A stretch of DNA of 35,143 bases from Candidatus Gastranaerophilales bacterium (GCA_944324445.1 CALUWL010000012.1:1-35143); one strand, 5' to 3'; shown: positions 24,143 to 32,398, counted from the first letter of the stretch. Program-made: numbers and translations. The notes: a model not told the origin generated them from the sequence alone.

Positions 24143-24349
24143 ATGAGAAAATGTCCTTTTAAAAATGATACATGCGATGAAAATTGCGCATTATTTATAA
24201 AATCAGATGAGCTTAATGAGTTAGTAGTAAATAGACTTAAATCCATAGGGGTAATTACTTGTGAGGCAGATGGTATTTGTTCATTAAAGAATATGGCATT
24301 GGCTCAAAGCAGATTTATATTTGAAAATACAAAAGTTTTTAAAAATTAA
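24143..24349 (+). CDS. Small Cys-rich protein, function unknown
   Basis: A 68-residue soluble protein starting MRKCPFKNDTCDENCALF. Cysteines occur at 4, 11, 15, 40 and 46 (C-x6-C-x3-C, then C-x5-C), a pattern suited to a zinc or Fe-S site. I chose the ATG at 24143 over the GTG at 24128 because the GTG abuts the TATAAT promoter box (24131-24136), and the ATG lies exactly 6 nt after it. No homologous family is named with confidence, although CPF-x(n)-C-x3-CALF openings occur in small uncharacterised bacterial and phage proteins. It leads the long rightward run. Confidence 0.72.
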   Translation: MRKCPFKNDTCDENCALFIKSDELNELVVNRLKSIGVITCEADGICSLKNMALAQSRFIFENTKVFKN

Positions 24350-24361
24350 TTGGAGAATGAG

Positions 24362-25408
24362 TTGTTTAGAGAAAACATTATTACTGAATTAAAGGAAAAA
24401 ATTAATCAAAATCCTTTAGATATTGAAAACCATAAAAATCTTGCAAATTATTATATAGGAAGCAATGATTTAAATAGCGCAATGGTTGTATATAAAAATA
24501 TATTGGAAATTGCCCCTAACGATTTTCAATCTTTAATTAATCTTGGAAGTATATGTTTTTATAAAAAACTTTATATGGAAGCAATTGACTCTTATAAAAA
24601 AGCAATTGCGGTTGAACCGGATAATTATGCTGCATATTATAATATTGGAAATATATATGCTGAGATTGAAAATTTTGAATTAGCTTTAGAAAATTATGAA
24701 AGAGCAATTAAATTATCTCCCGAAAAACCTGAAATATATAGTGCTCTAGGGTATTTATATCAAGATATGGATAGTTTAGAACAGGCTAAAAAGTTTTATT
24801 CAAAGGCGATTGAATTAGACCCTGTAAATCATGAGTATTATATAAATATTGCAAATATAGAGCAAAAAGAAGGAAATAATATAGAAGCTTTGACTAATTA
24901 TGAAAAAGCTTGCGAATTATGCCCTAAAGATGAAAAAGCTGTTTTATGTCTTGCAAATTCTTATGCTGTGATTAAAAATTTTGATAAAGCGCAGAAATAT
25001 TTTGATAAAGCTTTGGAAATAAATCCAAATTATTATTCGGCATGGGTATGTAAGGCTATTGCAATGTGTGATAATAAACAATCGCAGGACGCTATCGAAC
25101 TATTAAAACAAGCTATTGAAATTGAACCTGAAAAACCAAATGCATACATTTTGCTTGCAAACATTTTAGTTGATGAAAAAAGATATGAAGAAGCATTATT
25201 AATATACAAAACCGTATCGCAGATATTAACTAAGGATGCTAAAATTTCGGCGTTCATTGCAAATACTTATGTTATGTTAAATGATTACGAACAAGCGTTC
25301 CGTTATTATAAAAAAGCCATGAAACAAGCGCCTAAAGATAATGAAATTAAGCTTATATACATTGAAATGGCAAATAGTTATATAAATTCAAAAATGAAAG
25401 GTAAATAG
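24362..25408 (+). CDS. TPR-repeat protein
   Basis: About 348 residues, almost entirely nine consecutive 34-residue tetratricopeptide repeats, with the usual W/Y-x2-L/I-G-x2-Y and A-x3-Y-x2-A-I-x-L/I-x-P spacing. No signal peptide or membrane segment, so it is likely a cytoplasmic scaffold. The frame opens at a TTG at 24350 directly after the previous stop, but the TTG at 24362 has a GGAG ribosome site 6 nt before it and is preferred. The stop abuts the next ATG (TAG-ATG). Partners unknown; position suggests a role with the Tic20-like and FliO genes. Confidence 0.88.
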   Translation: MFRENIITELKEKINQNPLDIENHKNLANYYIGSNDLNSAMVVYKNILEIAPNDFQSLINLGSICFYKKLYMEAIDSYKKAIAVEPDNYAAYYNIGNIYAEIENFELALENYERAIKLSPEKPEIYSALGYLYQDMDSLEQAKKFYSKAIELDPVNHEYYINIANIEQKEGNNIEALTNYEKACELCPKDEKAVLCLANSYAVIKNFDKAQKYFDKALEINPNYYSAWVCKAIAMCDNKQSQDAIELLKQAIEIEPEKPNAYILLANILVDEKRYEEALLIYKTVSQILTKDAKISAFIANTYVMLNDYEQAFRYYKKAMKQAPKDNEIKLIYIEMANSYINSKMKGK

Positions 25409-25810
25409 ATGAGCCCTACTTTTCAAGATAGAATAATTTCGCTTTTAGCATATTTTACATTTGGAATATTTAGTATTATATGGATAATTTTTGCTAATAT
25501 GACAAAAAAAACAATGAGCACTTTTTTATCTTTTAATTTATATCAGGCAATTTTCATCTCTGTTGTTTTAGCTGTAATTTCTTATATATACAGTATTGCG
25601 ATTAATATTTTGAGCGTAGTTCCGTTTATAAATAATATTGCAAGATGGTTTGATGTGTTTTTTAATCAAACTCCTCTTTATTTTACATTTACCATGTCAG
25701 GTTTGCTCGTTACGATTTTAGTTGTGTATTTATCAATTATGTCTTTATTAGGTAAAAAAGCATACATTCCTGTTGTTTCAGATATAATTTCTTCAAATTT
25801 CGGAGGATAA
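25409..25810 (+). CDS. Tic20-like membrane protein
   Basis: A 133-residue protein with four hydrophobic helices (about 10-30, 40-65, 66-80 and 90-115). The DRIISLLAY start, the middle FLSFNLYQAIFIS and the end GKKAYIPVVSDII match the conserved points of the cyanobacterial Tic20 family (DR near the start, F-x-x-x-x-x-QA-I, and G-x-x-A-x-I-P-x-[VI]-S-D). In chloroplasts Tic20 belongs to the inner-envelope import complex; the bacterial role is not established. It starts immediately after the TPR stop, with AAAGG before it. Assignment is by motif reading only; a generic small membrane protein remains possible. Confidence 0.62.
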   Translation: MSPTFQDRIISLLAYFTFGIFSIIWIIFANMTKKTMSTFLSFNLYQAIFISVVLAVISYIYSIAINILSVVPFINNIARWFDVFFNQTPLYFTFTMSGLLVTILVVYLSIMSLLGKKAYIPVVSDIISSNFGG

Positions 25811-25811
25811 T

Positions 25812-26231
25812 TTGTATAAGTTTTTTTGTATTTTTAATTTTTTAATGTTTGGAAATTACGCTCTGGCTGAGCAATTAGCCGAAAATGAAGAATTGAAAAA
25901 TGCTTTAAATCAAAACGTTTATGAACCTAATTTTTTCAGTTTATTTTTAGGTTTATTTTTAGTTATTGCTTTAATATATTTAACGGGTTTTATATATCAA
26001 AAATTAACTAAAGTTAAAATAAACCATATTTCAGAAAGTGTAAATAAAACAGAAATTATATCTACAACTCCTTTGGGGCAGGGGAAAAATATTCATGTTA
26101 TAAAGATTAATGAACAATATTTATTAATAGGCTCGACACAAAATTCGATTTCTGTGCTAAAAGAATTGGACAAAGATTATATTATAAATAAAATAGGTGA
26201 TGATAATGAAAACAGTGAAAATCGGCAATAA
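25812..26231 (+). CDS. fliO: Flagellar biosynthesis protein FliO-like
   Basis: A 139-residue protein: signal-like hydrophobic N-terminus (1-19, ending YALA), short periplasmic piece, one membrane helix (about 42-63), then a cytoplasmic domain with STTPLGQGKNIHVIKINEQYLLIGSTQNSISVLKEL, the FliO pattern (PLG-x-G-K-x-[IV]-x-V-[IV]-x-[IV]-x-x-x-[YW]-L-L-[IL]-G). FliO assists assembly of the FliPQR export gate of the flagellar type III system. The start is TTG behind GGAGG. It overlaps the NeuB-like gene by 26 nt. FliP/Q/R are not adjacent, which is unusual. Confidence 0.75.
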   Translation: MYKFFCIFNFLMFGNYALAEQLAENEELKNALNQNVYEPNFFSLFLGLFLVIALIYLTGFIYQKLTKVKINHISESVNKTEIISTTPLGQGKNIHVIKINEQYLLIGSTQNSISVLKELDKDYIINKIGDDNENSENRQ

Positions 26232-27066
26232 ATCAATTGGGGATAACAAGCATCCGTTTATTATAGCTGAAATCGGGATTAATCATAACGGTTCAATAAA
26301 TAATGCAAAAAAATTAATAAATATCGCTCATCTTTTTGGTTGCGATGCGGTTAAATTTCAAAAAAGAACGGTAGATAAAGTTTATACAAAGGATGAACTT
26401 TTGATGCCCAGACAAAGCGTTTTTGGTCAAACGAACGGGGATTTGAAAAGAGGACTTGAATTTGGTTATGAAGAATATAAACAAATAGACACTTATTGTA
26501 AGGAGCTTGGAATACTTTGGTTTGCTTCTGCATGGGATATTGATAGTGTTGATTTTTTAGAAGAATTTAATGTTTGTGCTCATAAAATTCCATCAGCTCT
26601 TATTACTAACATTGAGCTTTTAGAACATATTAAAAAAACAAATAAACCAATTTTGCTTTCTACAGGAATGTCTACTATGGAAGAAATCGAGCAAGCAGTT
26701 AAAATTGTTGGTTTGGATAATACGATAATTTTTCATTGTACTTCGACTTATCCTACTCAAAATAATGAAATTAATTTAAGAGTTATACCTGTTTTAAAGG
26801 AGAAATTTGATTGTCCTATAGGATACTCCGGACATGAAAAAGGTATCGTTCCTTCAACAATTGCTGTTGTCATGGGGGCATGCGCTGTTGAAAGGCATAT
26901 AACTTTAGATAGAACAATGTGGGGATCTGATCAGGCGGCAAGTTTAGAACCTGAAGGATTAAGAAAACTTGTTAGAGATATTAGAAATATAAATGATTTT
27001 ATGGGAGACGGCATAAAAAAAGTTTATGAATCAGAACTTCCCATAAAAAAGAAACTCAGGAGATAA
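26206..27066 (+). CDS. NeuB-family nonulosonate synthase lacking the SAF domain
   Basis: A 286-residue TIM-barrel synthase that condenses phosphoenolpyruvate with an N-acyl hexosamine or hexose (phosphate). Seen: FIIAEIGINHNGS (about 17-29), DAVKFQKR, WFASAWDIDSVDFL, HKIPSALITN, ILLSTGMSTMEEIE, HCTSTYPT, IGYSGHEKG, VERHITLDRTMWGSDQAASLEP. Family members run about 340-350 residues with a C-terminal SAF (antifreeze-like) domain; this one stops at SELPIKKKLRR, the linker just before SAF. The ATG at 26206 is chosen over GTG 26197 because AGGTGA lies 5 nt before it. Followed 2 nt later by a KdsC-like phosphatase, suggesting a phosphorylated nonulosonate product. No CMP-transferase (NeuA) is nearby. 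Confidence 0.85.
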   Translation: MKTVKIGNKSIGDNKHPFIIAEIGINHNGSINNAKKLINIAHLFGCDAVKFQKRTVDKVYTKDELLMPRQSVFGQTNGDLKRGLEFGYEEYKQIDTYCKELGILWFASAWDIDSVDFLEEFNVCAHKIPSALITNIELLEHIKKTNKPILLSTGMSTMEEIEQAVKIVGLDNTIIFHCTSTYPTQNNEINLRVIPVLKEKFDCPIGYSGHEKGIVPSTIAVVMGACAVERHITLDRTMWGSDQAASLEPEGLRKLVRDIRNINDFMGDGIKKVYESELPIKKKLRR

Positions 27067-27068
27067 TA

Positions 27069-27569
27069 ATGTTAAAACTTTCAAATAAGATTAAAATGGT
27101 TGTAAGTGATTTTGACGGTGTTTTTACAGATGGGTCTATTTATATATCCGAAAAAAATGAAGTGCAAAAAAAATTGAATTTTAAAGATATAATGGGTGTA
27201 TCTTTAATGTTGAAAGCAGGAATTGATTTTGGCATAATTTCAGGAGAAAAAAGCAATATTTTAAATTATTTTGAAGATAAATTCGGTGTCAAAGAAATTC
27301 ATGGCGGAATAAGACAAAAGGGTATTGTTTTAGCCGATATAATGCAAAGATATAATTTAAAATCAGATGAAGTGTTATATATAGGCGATGATATAAATGA
27401 TATACCGGCATTTGATTTGGTTGATTATAAAATTGCACCTAAGAATTTAAATCCGATTTTATCTGTTTCCGTTGAAGGTTTGCAGATAACCGATAATTTT
27501 GGCGGAAACGGCGCAATAAGAGAAATTGCCGATATTTTAGTTAATATAAAGCAAAATGTATGTTCTTAA
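27069..27569 (+). CDS. KdsC-like HAD phosphatase
   Basis: A 166-residue HAD phosphatase of the KdsC/NeuB-associated type. Nucleophile motif DFDGVFTDG (Asp14, Asp16), IISGEKSN (motif II), IGDDINDIPAF (motif IV) and GGNGAIREI near the C-terminus, the last characteristic of KdsC-type tetramers. It likely removes phosphate from the product of the NeuB-like enzyme, as in Kdo or KDN-phosphate pathways. Its AGGAGA ribosome site is made of the last codons of the NeuB-like gene. It overlaps the TPR gene by 10 nt. Confidence 0.9.
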   Translation: MLKLSNKIKMVVSDFDGVFTDGSIYISEKNEVQKKLNFKDIMGVSLMLKAGIDFGIISGEKSNILNYFEDKFGVKEIHGGIRQKGIVLADIMQRYNLKSDEVLYIGDDINDIPAFDLVDYKIAPKNLNPILSVSVEGLQITDNFGGNGAIREIADILVNIKQNVCS

Positions 27570-29260
27570 AAATTTTTAAATATTTTTATAATTTATTTTT
27601 ATCTGTCGAAACTTTTAATCGTCAGATAAATCACTATAAATTAATTTCAAAAGAACCGGCGCTTCCTTCTTATGCGTATATAAATTGGGGACTGTATTTA
27701 ATAAATGCAGGCAAAAAAGAAAAAGGAATTGAAAAATTAAAACAAAGTGTTTTGATGAATAAATCAAATCCTGAGGTATATCTGAATTTAGGGATTGCTT
27801 TGGCTCAAGACGGTAATTTTGATGAGGCTTTAAAAAATTTTAGAAAAGCTGTCCGCTTGGATAAAAATAACGCTCGTGCTTGGGGATATTTAGCGGGGAT
27901 TTACGCTGAAACTAATGACAAGATACTTGCTAAAAGTGCATTTGAAAAATCTTTGAAATTGGATAGAACAAATCCTATAACATATTATAATTACGGTATA
28001 TTTTGCTTAAAAAATAATCAAAAAGAAACATCAAAATCTCTTTTTAGAAAAGCTTATATATTGGATTCAACGAACGTTGCTCCGCTTTTAATGTGGGGAA
28101 TTATTTTATTGCAGGATGAAGAATATAAAAGCGCTTTATCTAAATTTGCAAAAGTTTTATCTCAAGAACCTTTTCATACTGAAGCCTTATATATGAGCGG
28201 ACTCGCTGCACTTAAACTTGGTTATTATAATGATTGTATAGAATTTTGTAAAAAATGTGCAGGTCTAAAACCGGAAAAAACCGAAAATTATATTTTAATT
28301 GTTGAAAGTTACTTGAATTTAAAAGATAAAGAAAATTGTTTGAATAGTTTTAAAAAATATGAAACTTATTGTTCAAATGATTGGAAATATTATAATTCTT
28401 GGGGTGTTGCGTTGCAGAATTTTGAAATGTGGGATGAATCCATAGATAAATTCAGAAAATCTATAGAATTAAAGAATGATGAATATATTTCACATAATGC
28501 TCTTTCGTATTCTTTAGTTAAAATTGATAAACTTGATGAAGCAAAGATAGAAATTGAAAACGTATTAAGGCTAAATTCTGAATTTGCAAGTCCTCATTAT
28601 AATCTTGCAAAAATATTAATAAAAGAAAAAGATTATAAATCTGCGATTGACAGTTTCAAAAAAGCACTTTCTCTTGATGCTTCGCTAAAGCAAATTTATT
28701 TTGATATTGCGCTATGCTACCATTATTTGAATGATTCAAAAAATGCGGTTAAATATTGGCTTAAATCTGCAGACTATGATAAAGGCAATCCTCAGGTATA
28801 TGTCAATTTGGCTCTTTGTTATTTGAATGATTTTAATGATGAGCTTAAGGCTTTGCGTTATATAAGAACGGCTTATGAACTTGCAAGAAATGATTTTGAT
28901 GTTGTATTTAAATACGGTTTAATATTGTTTAAAACAAATGATATATATAGAGCAAAAGAAAAATTAGAAGAAGCAATAAAACTAAATTCTGATGTTTCTC
29001 TTGCTCATCTTGCTCTTGCAGAATGCGAGCTTAAATTAAATAATCCCAAAAAAGCTCTTGAATATCTTGATAACTGTAGTGATGATATAAAAGAGAAAAG
29101 AGACTATTTAACCATTAAATTGTACACTTTGATTGAAATTCAAAAGAATAGTGTCGATAAAGAAGAATTAAATAGTGCAATTGTTGAAATTTGTGATAAA
29201 ATAATTGAAGCATTTGGATTTGACGAAGCTATTAGTGAAATAAGAAAACAATATTCCTAA
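27560..29260 (+). CDS. Large TPR-repeat protein
   Basis: A 566-residue protein. After a hydrophobic-basic start (MFLKIFKYFYNLFLS), about 14 tetratricopeptide repeats run from residue 35 to 540. No catalytic domain is seen, so an O-GlcNAc-transferase-like TPR glycosyltransferase is not supported. The N-terminus could attach peripherally to the membrane. It overlaps the phosphatase by 10 nt and lacks a clear ribosome site, implying coupling. It may scaffold glycan or secretion components; this is inference from position. Confidence 0.88.
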   Translation: MFLKIFKYFYNLFLSVETFNRQINHYKLISKEPALPSYAYINWGLYLINAGKKEKGIEKLKQSVLMNKSNPEVYLNLGIALAQDGNFDEALKNFRKAVRLDKNNARAWGYLAGIYAETNDKILAKSAFEKSLKLDRTNPITYYNYGIFCLKNNQKETSKSLFRKAYILDSTNVAPLLMWGIILLQDEEYKSALSKFAKVLSQEPFHTEALYMSGLAALKLGYYNDCIEFCKKCAGLKPEKTENYILIVESYLNLKDKENCLNSFKKYETYCSNDWKYYNSWGVALQNFEMWDESIDKFRKSIELKNDEYISHNALSYSLVKIDKLDEAKIEIENVLRLNSEFASPHYNLAKILIKEKDYKSAIDSFKKALSLDASLKQIYFDIALCYHYLNDSKNAVKYWLKSADYDKGNPQVYVNLALCYLNDFNDELKALRYIRTAYELARNDFDVVFKYGLILFKTNDIYRAKEKLEEAIKLNSDVSLAHLALAECELKLNNPKKALEYLDNCSDDIKEKRDYLTIKLYTLIEIQKNSVDKEELNSAIVEICDKIIEAFGFDEAISEIRKQYS

Positions 29261-29275
29261 ATAAAGAGGTATGAA

Positions 29276-30538
29276 ATGGGGATAATAGTACAAAAATTTG
29301 GCGGCACATCAGTTGCAGACAGTGAAAAAATTAAAAATGTTGCAAATGCAGTAATTAAAGAAAAGCTCAATGGAAACGATGTTGTAGTTGTTGTTTCTGC
29401 TATGGGTCATACAACTGATAATTTAGTTAAGTTGTCTAAAGAAATTACAACTATGCCAAACCCTAGAGAAATGGATGTATTGTTATCTACCGGTGAATTG
29501 ATTTCAATGTCGCTTTTAGCTATGGCGATTAATGAATTGGGCTATGATGCTATTAGCTTAACTGGTGCACAAGCTGGAATAAGAACAGAAAACTGCCATA
29601 TGCATGCAAGAATATTGGATATTGATACTGTAAGATTAAAAAAACATTTAAAAGAAGGCAAAATTATAGTTGTTGCCGGTTTTCAAGGTTTTTGTGATGA
29701 TTGCGATATAACAACATTAGGAAGAGGCGGCTCGGATACAACGGCGGTTGCTGTTGCGTGTGCTTTAAATGCAGATAGATGTGATATTTATTCTGATGTC
29801 GAAGGTGTTTATACGGCTGATCCTCGTGTAATCAAGACAGCAAAAAAATTAAAAGAAATTTCTTATGATGAAATGCTAGAACTGGCAAGAGTAGGAGCAA
29901 ATGTTCTTCATCCTCGCTCGGTTGAAGCTGCAAAATTAAACAATATGAAAATGAGAGTAAGAAGCTCTTTTAAACTTGATGATTTAGGAACTTTAATAAT
30001 AGGAGTTGATGAAATGGAATTAAATAAACCGGTTACAGGTCTTGCATGTGATAGTTCGCAAGTCAGAATAGTTATATGTGATGTTGAGGATAAGCCCGGT
30101 AATGCTGCTAAATTATTTAATTTGCTTGCAGGTGAAGATTTGAGCGTTGATATGATTATTCAATCTTATGCAAGAAATTCTAAAAATACCAACGATATTG
30201 CTTTTACAATAGCAAAAAGTGATATGCCAAAATTTGAAGCAATTAAAGATAAAATAAATGATATAGTAAATGCCAGCAATATTTTCATTGACGAAGATAT
30301 TGTAAAAGTGTCAATAGTAGGCGCAGGCATGATAGATAGACCCGGCATTGCAGCAAAAATGTTTGATACTTTGGCAAGCAAAAATATAAACATTAAAATG
30401 ATTTCAACAAGTGAAATTAAAATCAGCTGTCTTGTTGAAAAGAAATACAGCGAGCTTGCAGCATGTGCTCTATGTTCCGTCTTTAATCTTGATGGAGCTG
30501 AAGTAGCTGATGTTAAGGGTGATTTACCTTCAGTTTAA
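29276..30538 (+). CDS. lysC: Aspartate kinase
   Basis: A 420-residue aspartokinase, first step of lysine/threonine/methionine and diaminopimelate synthesis. Seen: VQKFGGTSVAD (5-15), STGELISM, TLGRGGSDTTAVA, SDVEGVYTADPR and ANVLHPRSVE, with two C-terminal ACT domains (about 265-340 and 345-410; the second starts VSIVGAGMIDRPGIAAKMF), typical of feedback-inhibited enzymes. An AGAGG ribosome site lies 6 nt before the ATG. Part of the long rightward run. Confidence 0.96.
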   Translation: MGIIVQKFGGTSVADSEKIKNVANAVIKEKLNGNDVVVVVSAMGHTTDNLVKLSKEITTMPNPREMDVLLSTGELISMSLLAMAINELGYDAISLTGAQAGIRTENCHMHARILDIDTVRLKKHLKEGKIIVVAGFQGFCDDCDITTLGRGGSDTTAVAVACALNADRCDIYSDVEGVYTADPRVIKTAKKLKEISYDEMLELARVGANVLHPRSVEAAKLNNMKMRVRSSFKLDDLGTLIIGVDEMELNKPVTGLACDSSQVRIVICDVEDKPGNAAKLFNLLAGEDLSVDMIIQSYARNSKNTNDIAFTIAKSDMPKFEAIKDKINDIVNASNIFIDEDIVKVSIVGAGMIDRPGIAAKMFDTLASKNINIKMISTSEIKISCLVEKKYSELAACALCSVFNLDGAEVADVKGDLPSV

Positions 30539-30543
30539 ATTTT

Positions 30544-31869
30544 ATGATTGAAAAAATCGAAGAATTTCTAAAAAAATACAACATCAAAAATGATAATGTA
30601 ATTATAGGTTGTTCAGCAGGACCTGATAGTGTAGCGCTTTCATGTGCTATTTCTTTATTAAAGAATAAGTATAATTTAAAAATAATTCTTGCTTATTTTA
30701 ATCATAATTGGAGAATAGAAGAAGCAAAAAAAGAAGAAATTTTTTGCAAAGAATTAGCTAAAAAAATTGGCGCTGATTGTGTTATAGATAGAGCTTGTAA
30801 AAATGCTAAAAAAAATGAAGAAACTGCAAGAAAATTAAGGTATGATTTTTTTGAAGCTTGTGCAAAAAAGTATAATTCTAAAATAGTAATGCTTGCGCAT
30901 AATAAAAATGATAATATTGAAACTCTTATTTATAGAATTATAAAAGGTACTTCAATAACGGGTTTAACCTCTATTCCTGAAAACAGAGATATTTATTTTC
31001 GTCCTTTTTTATCTGTTGAGAAAAAAGAAATTTTAGATTTTTTAAATAAAATCAATCAACCTTATCTCATTGATTCTTCTAATTTTGATGTGGTCCACAA
31101 AAGAAATTTAATAAGAAAAGAAATATTGCCTTTGTTTGAAAAAATAAATCCGAATTATATAAATTCAATAGATAATTTAATAAAAAATTCAATTGCTTCA
31201 AGAAAAATTATTGATAAATCATTGGTTGATGTAAAAAAATGCCTGTTTATTGAAGATAAAATAATAAGAAGCAAATTTATTTTGCTTAGTCAAGAATATC
31301 GATTTGAAGTTTTGAACGATTTTTTGGGTGCTTATCTTAAAAATAGAGATTTTAAAACGATATCAAGGTTTGATGAATTTATTTTAAATAATTCAGATAA
31401 AAAAGTATCTTTAAATTCAAATAAGTTTTTAAAAATTAAAAACGATTTTATTTTTATTGTTGAAAAAAAAGAAAAAATAAATGATGAAATTTTAATTAAT
31501 GGTGTCGGTGAATATAATTTTTTGAATCTGACTTTTAAAATTGAAAAATGTTCTAATTTGCCTGTTAATTTTCCGGCTTCATCAGATAATTGCTGTTATT
31601 TATCTTTTAGTGAAGATATTTTTCCGCTTAAATTACGCCATAGAAAAAACGGTGATATTTTTATTCCCTTAGGTTTAAAAAATGGTAAAATGAAATTGAA
31701 AGATTATTTAATTAATCGAAAAATACCTCAAGAAAAGAAAGATGAACTTGTTTTGCTCTGTAAAGACAATGATGTATTGTGGGTTTTGGGCGAAAAAATC
31801 GGCGAAAAATATAAATTTAAATCAACAGAAGGGTTTTATTTAAGTTATTTTAAAAAAGGTGAATTATGA
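30544..31869 (+). CDS. tilS: tRNA(Ile)-lysidine synthase
   Basis: A 441-residue TilS that converts C34 of the CAU-anticodon tRNA-Ile to lysidine. The ATP-pyrophosphatase P-loop reads GCSAGPDSVAL (22-32; SAGPDS in place of the usual SGGxDS). YFNHNWR, AHNKNDNIET and DSSNFD near 175-180 follow, and the C-terminal domain has LRHRKNGDIF and LKDYLINRKIP. Length is standard. The stop overlaps hpt by 4 nt (ATGA). No clear ribosome site before its ATG; it begins 5 nt after lysC. Confidence 0.93.
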   Translation: MIEKIEEFLKKYNIKNDNVIIGCSAGPDSVALSCAISLLKNKYNLKIILAYFNHNWRIEEAKKEEIFCKELAKKIGADCVIDRACKNAKKNEETARKLRYDFFEACAKKYNSKIVMLAHNKNDNIETLIYRIIKGTSITGLTSIPENRDIYFRPFLSVEKKEILDFLNKINQPYLIDSSNFDVVHKRNLIRKEILPLFEKINPNYINSIDNLIKNSIASRKIIDKSLVDVKKCLFIEDKIIRSKFILLSQEYRFEVLNDFLGAYLKNRDFKTISRFDEFILNNSDKKVSLNSNKFLKIKNDFIFIVEKKEKINDEILINGVGEYNFLNLTFKIEKCSNLPVNFPASSDNCCYLSFSEDIFPLKLRHRKNGDIFIPLGLKNGKMKLKDYLINRKIPQEKKDELVLLCKDNDVLWVLGEKIGEKYKFKSTEGFYLSYFKKGEL

Positions 31870-32396
31870 AAGATATAAAAGATTTAAAGGTTTTGATAGA
31901 TTCTAAAAAGTTAAATGAAAGAATTGTTGCTCTTGCTGATGAAATAAATTCTCATTATGGTGAAAATGAACCTCTTACATTGATTTGTATTTTAAGAGGT
32001 GCGGTTATGTTCTTTACAGAACTTTCAAAGCATTTAAAGATGCCTGTTAAAATGGAATTTGTTACTTTATCAAGTTACGGTAATTCTGAAAAATCGACAG
32101 GAAAAGTAAAAGCGGTCAATCTTGCGATTCCAGATTTGGAAAATCAAAAAGCGCTTATTGTGGAAGATATTATTGATACGGGCCTTACATTGGATTTTCT
32201 TTTGAAATTTATTAAAACAAATTGCAAAGTAAAAGATGTTAAATTAGCTGTTCTTTTTGATAAAAAGTGTGCAAGAAAATTTGATATAGAGCCTGATTTT
32301 TCAGCATTTGAAATTGATGATAAATTTATAGTAGGTTTTGGTCTTGATTATAACGGTTTTTATAGAAACCTTGATTATATAGGCTATTTTGAATAA
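31866..32396 (+). CDS. hpt: Hypoxanthine phosphoribosyltransferase
   Basis: A 176-residue purine-salvage phosphoribosyltransferase. The PRPP-binding motif is ALIVEDIIDTGLT (96-108); also seen are ICILRGAVMFF (40-50), TLSSYGNS and FIVGFGLDYNGFYRNLDYIG near the C-terminus. It is coupled to tilS, a pairing common in bacteria; ftsH, the usual third gene, is replaced here by the convergent spmB. It ends 2 nt from the spmB stop with no terminator. Confidence 0.94.
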   Translation: MKDIKDLKVLIDSKKLNERIVALADEINSHYGENEPLTLICILRGAVMFFTELSKHLKMPVKMEFVTLSSYGNSEKSTGKVKAVNLAIPDLENQKALIVEDIIDTGLTLDFLLKFIKTNCKVKDVKLAVLFDKKCARKFDIEPDFSAFEIDDKFIVGFGLDYNGFYRNLDYIGYFE

Positions 32397-32398
32397 TT

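Noticed and set aside
24350-24361. TTG start at 24350 for the first TPR protein
   Set aside because: It has no ribosome site; the in-frame TTG at 24362 has GGAG at good spacing.
27560-29260. O-GlcNAc transferase-like TPR glycosyltransferase
   Set aside because: Repeats run almost to the end of the protein and no GT-B catalytic domain follows.
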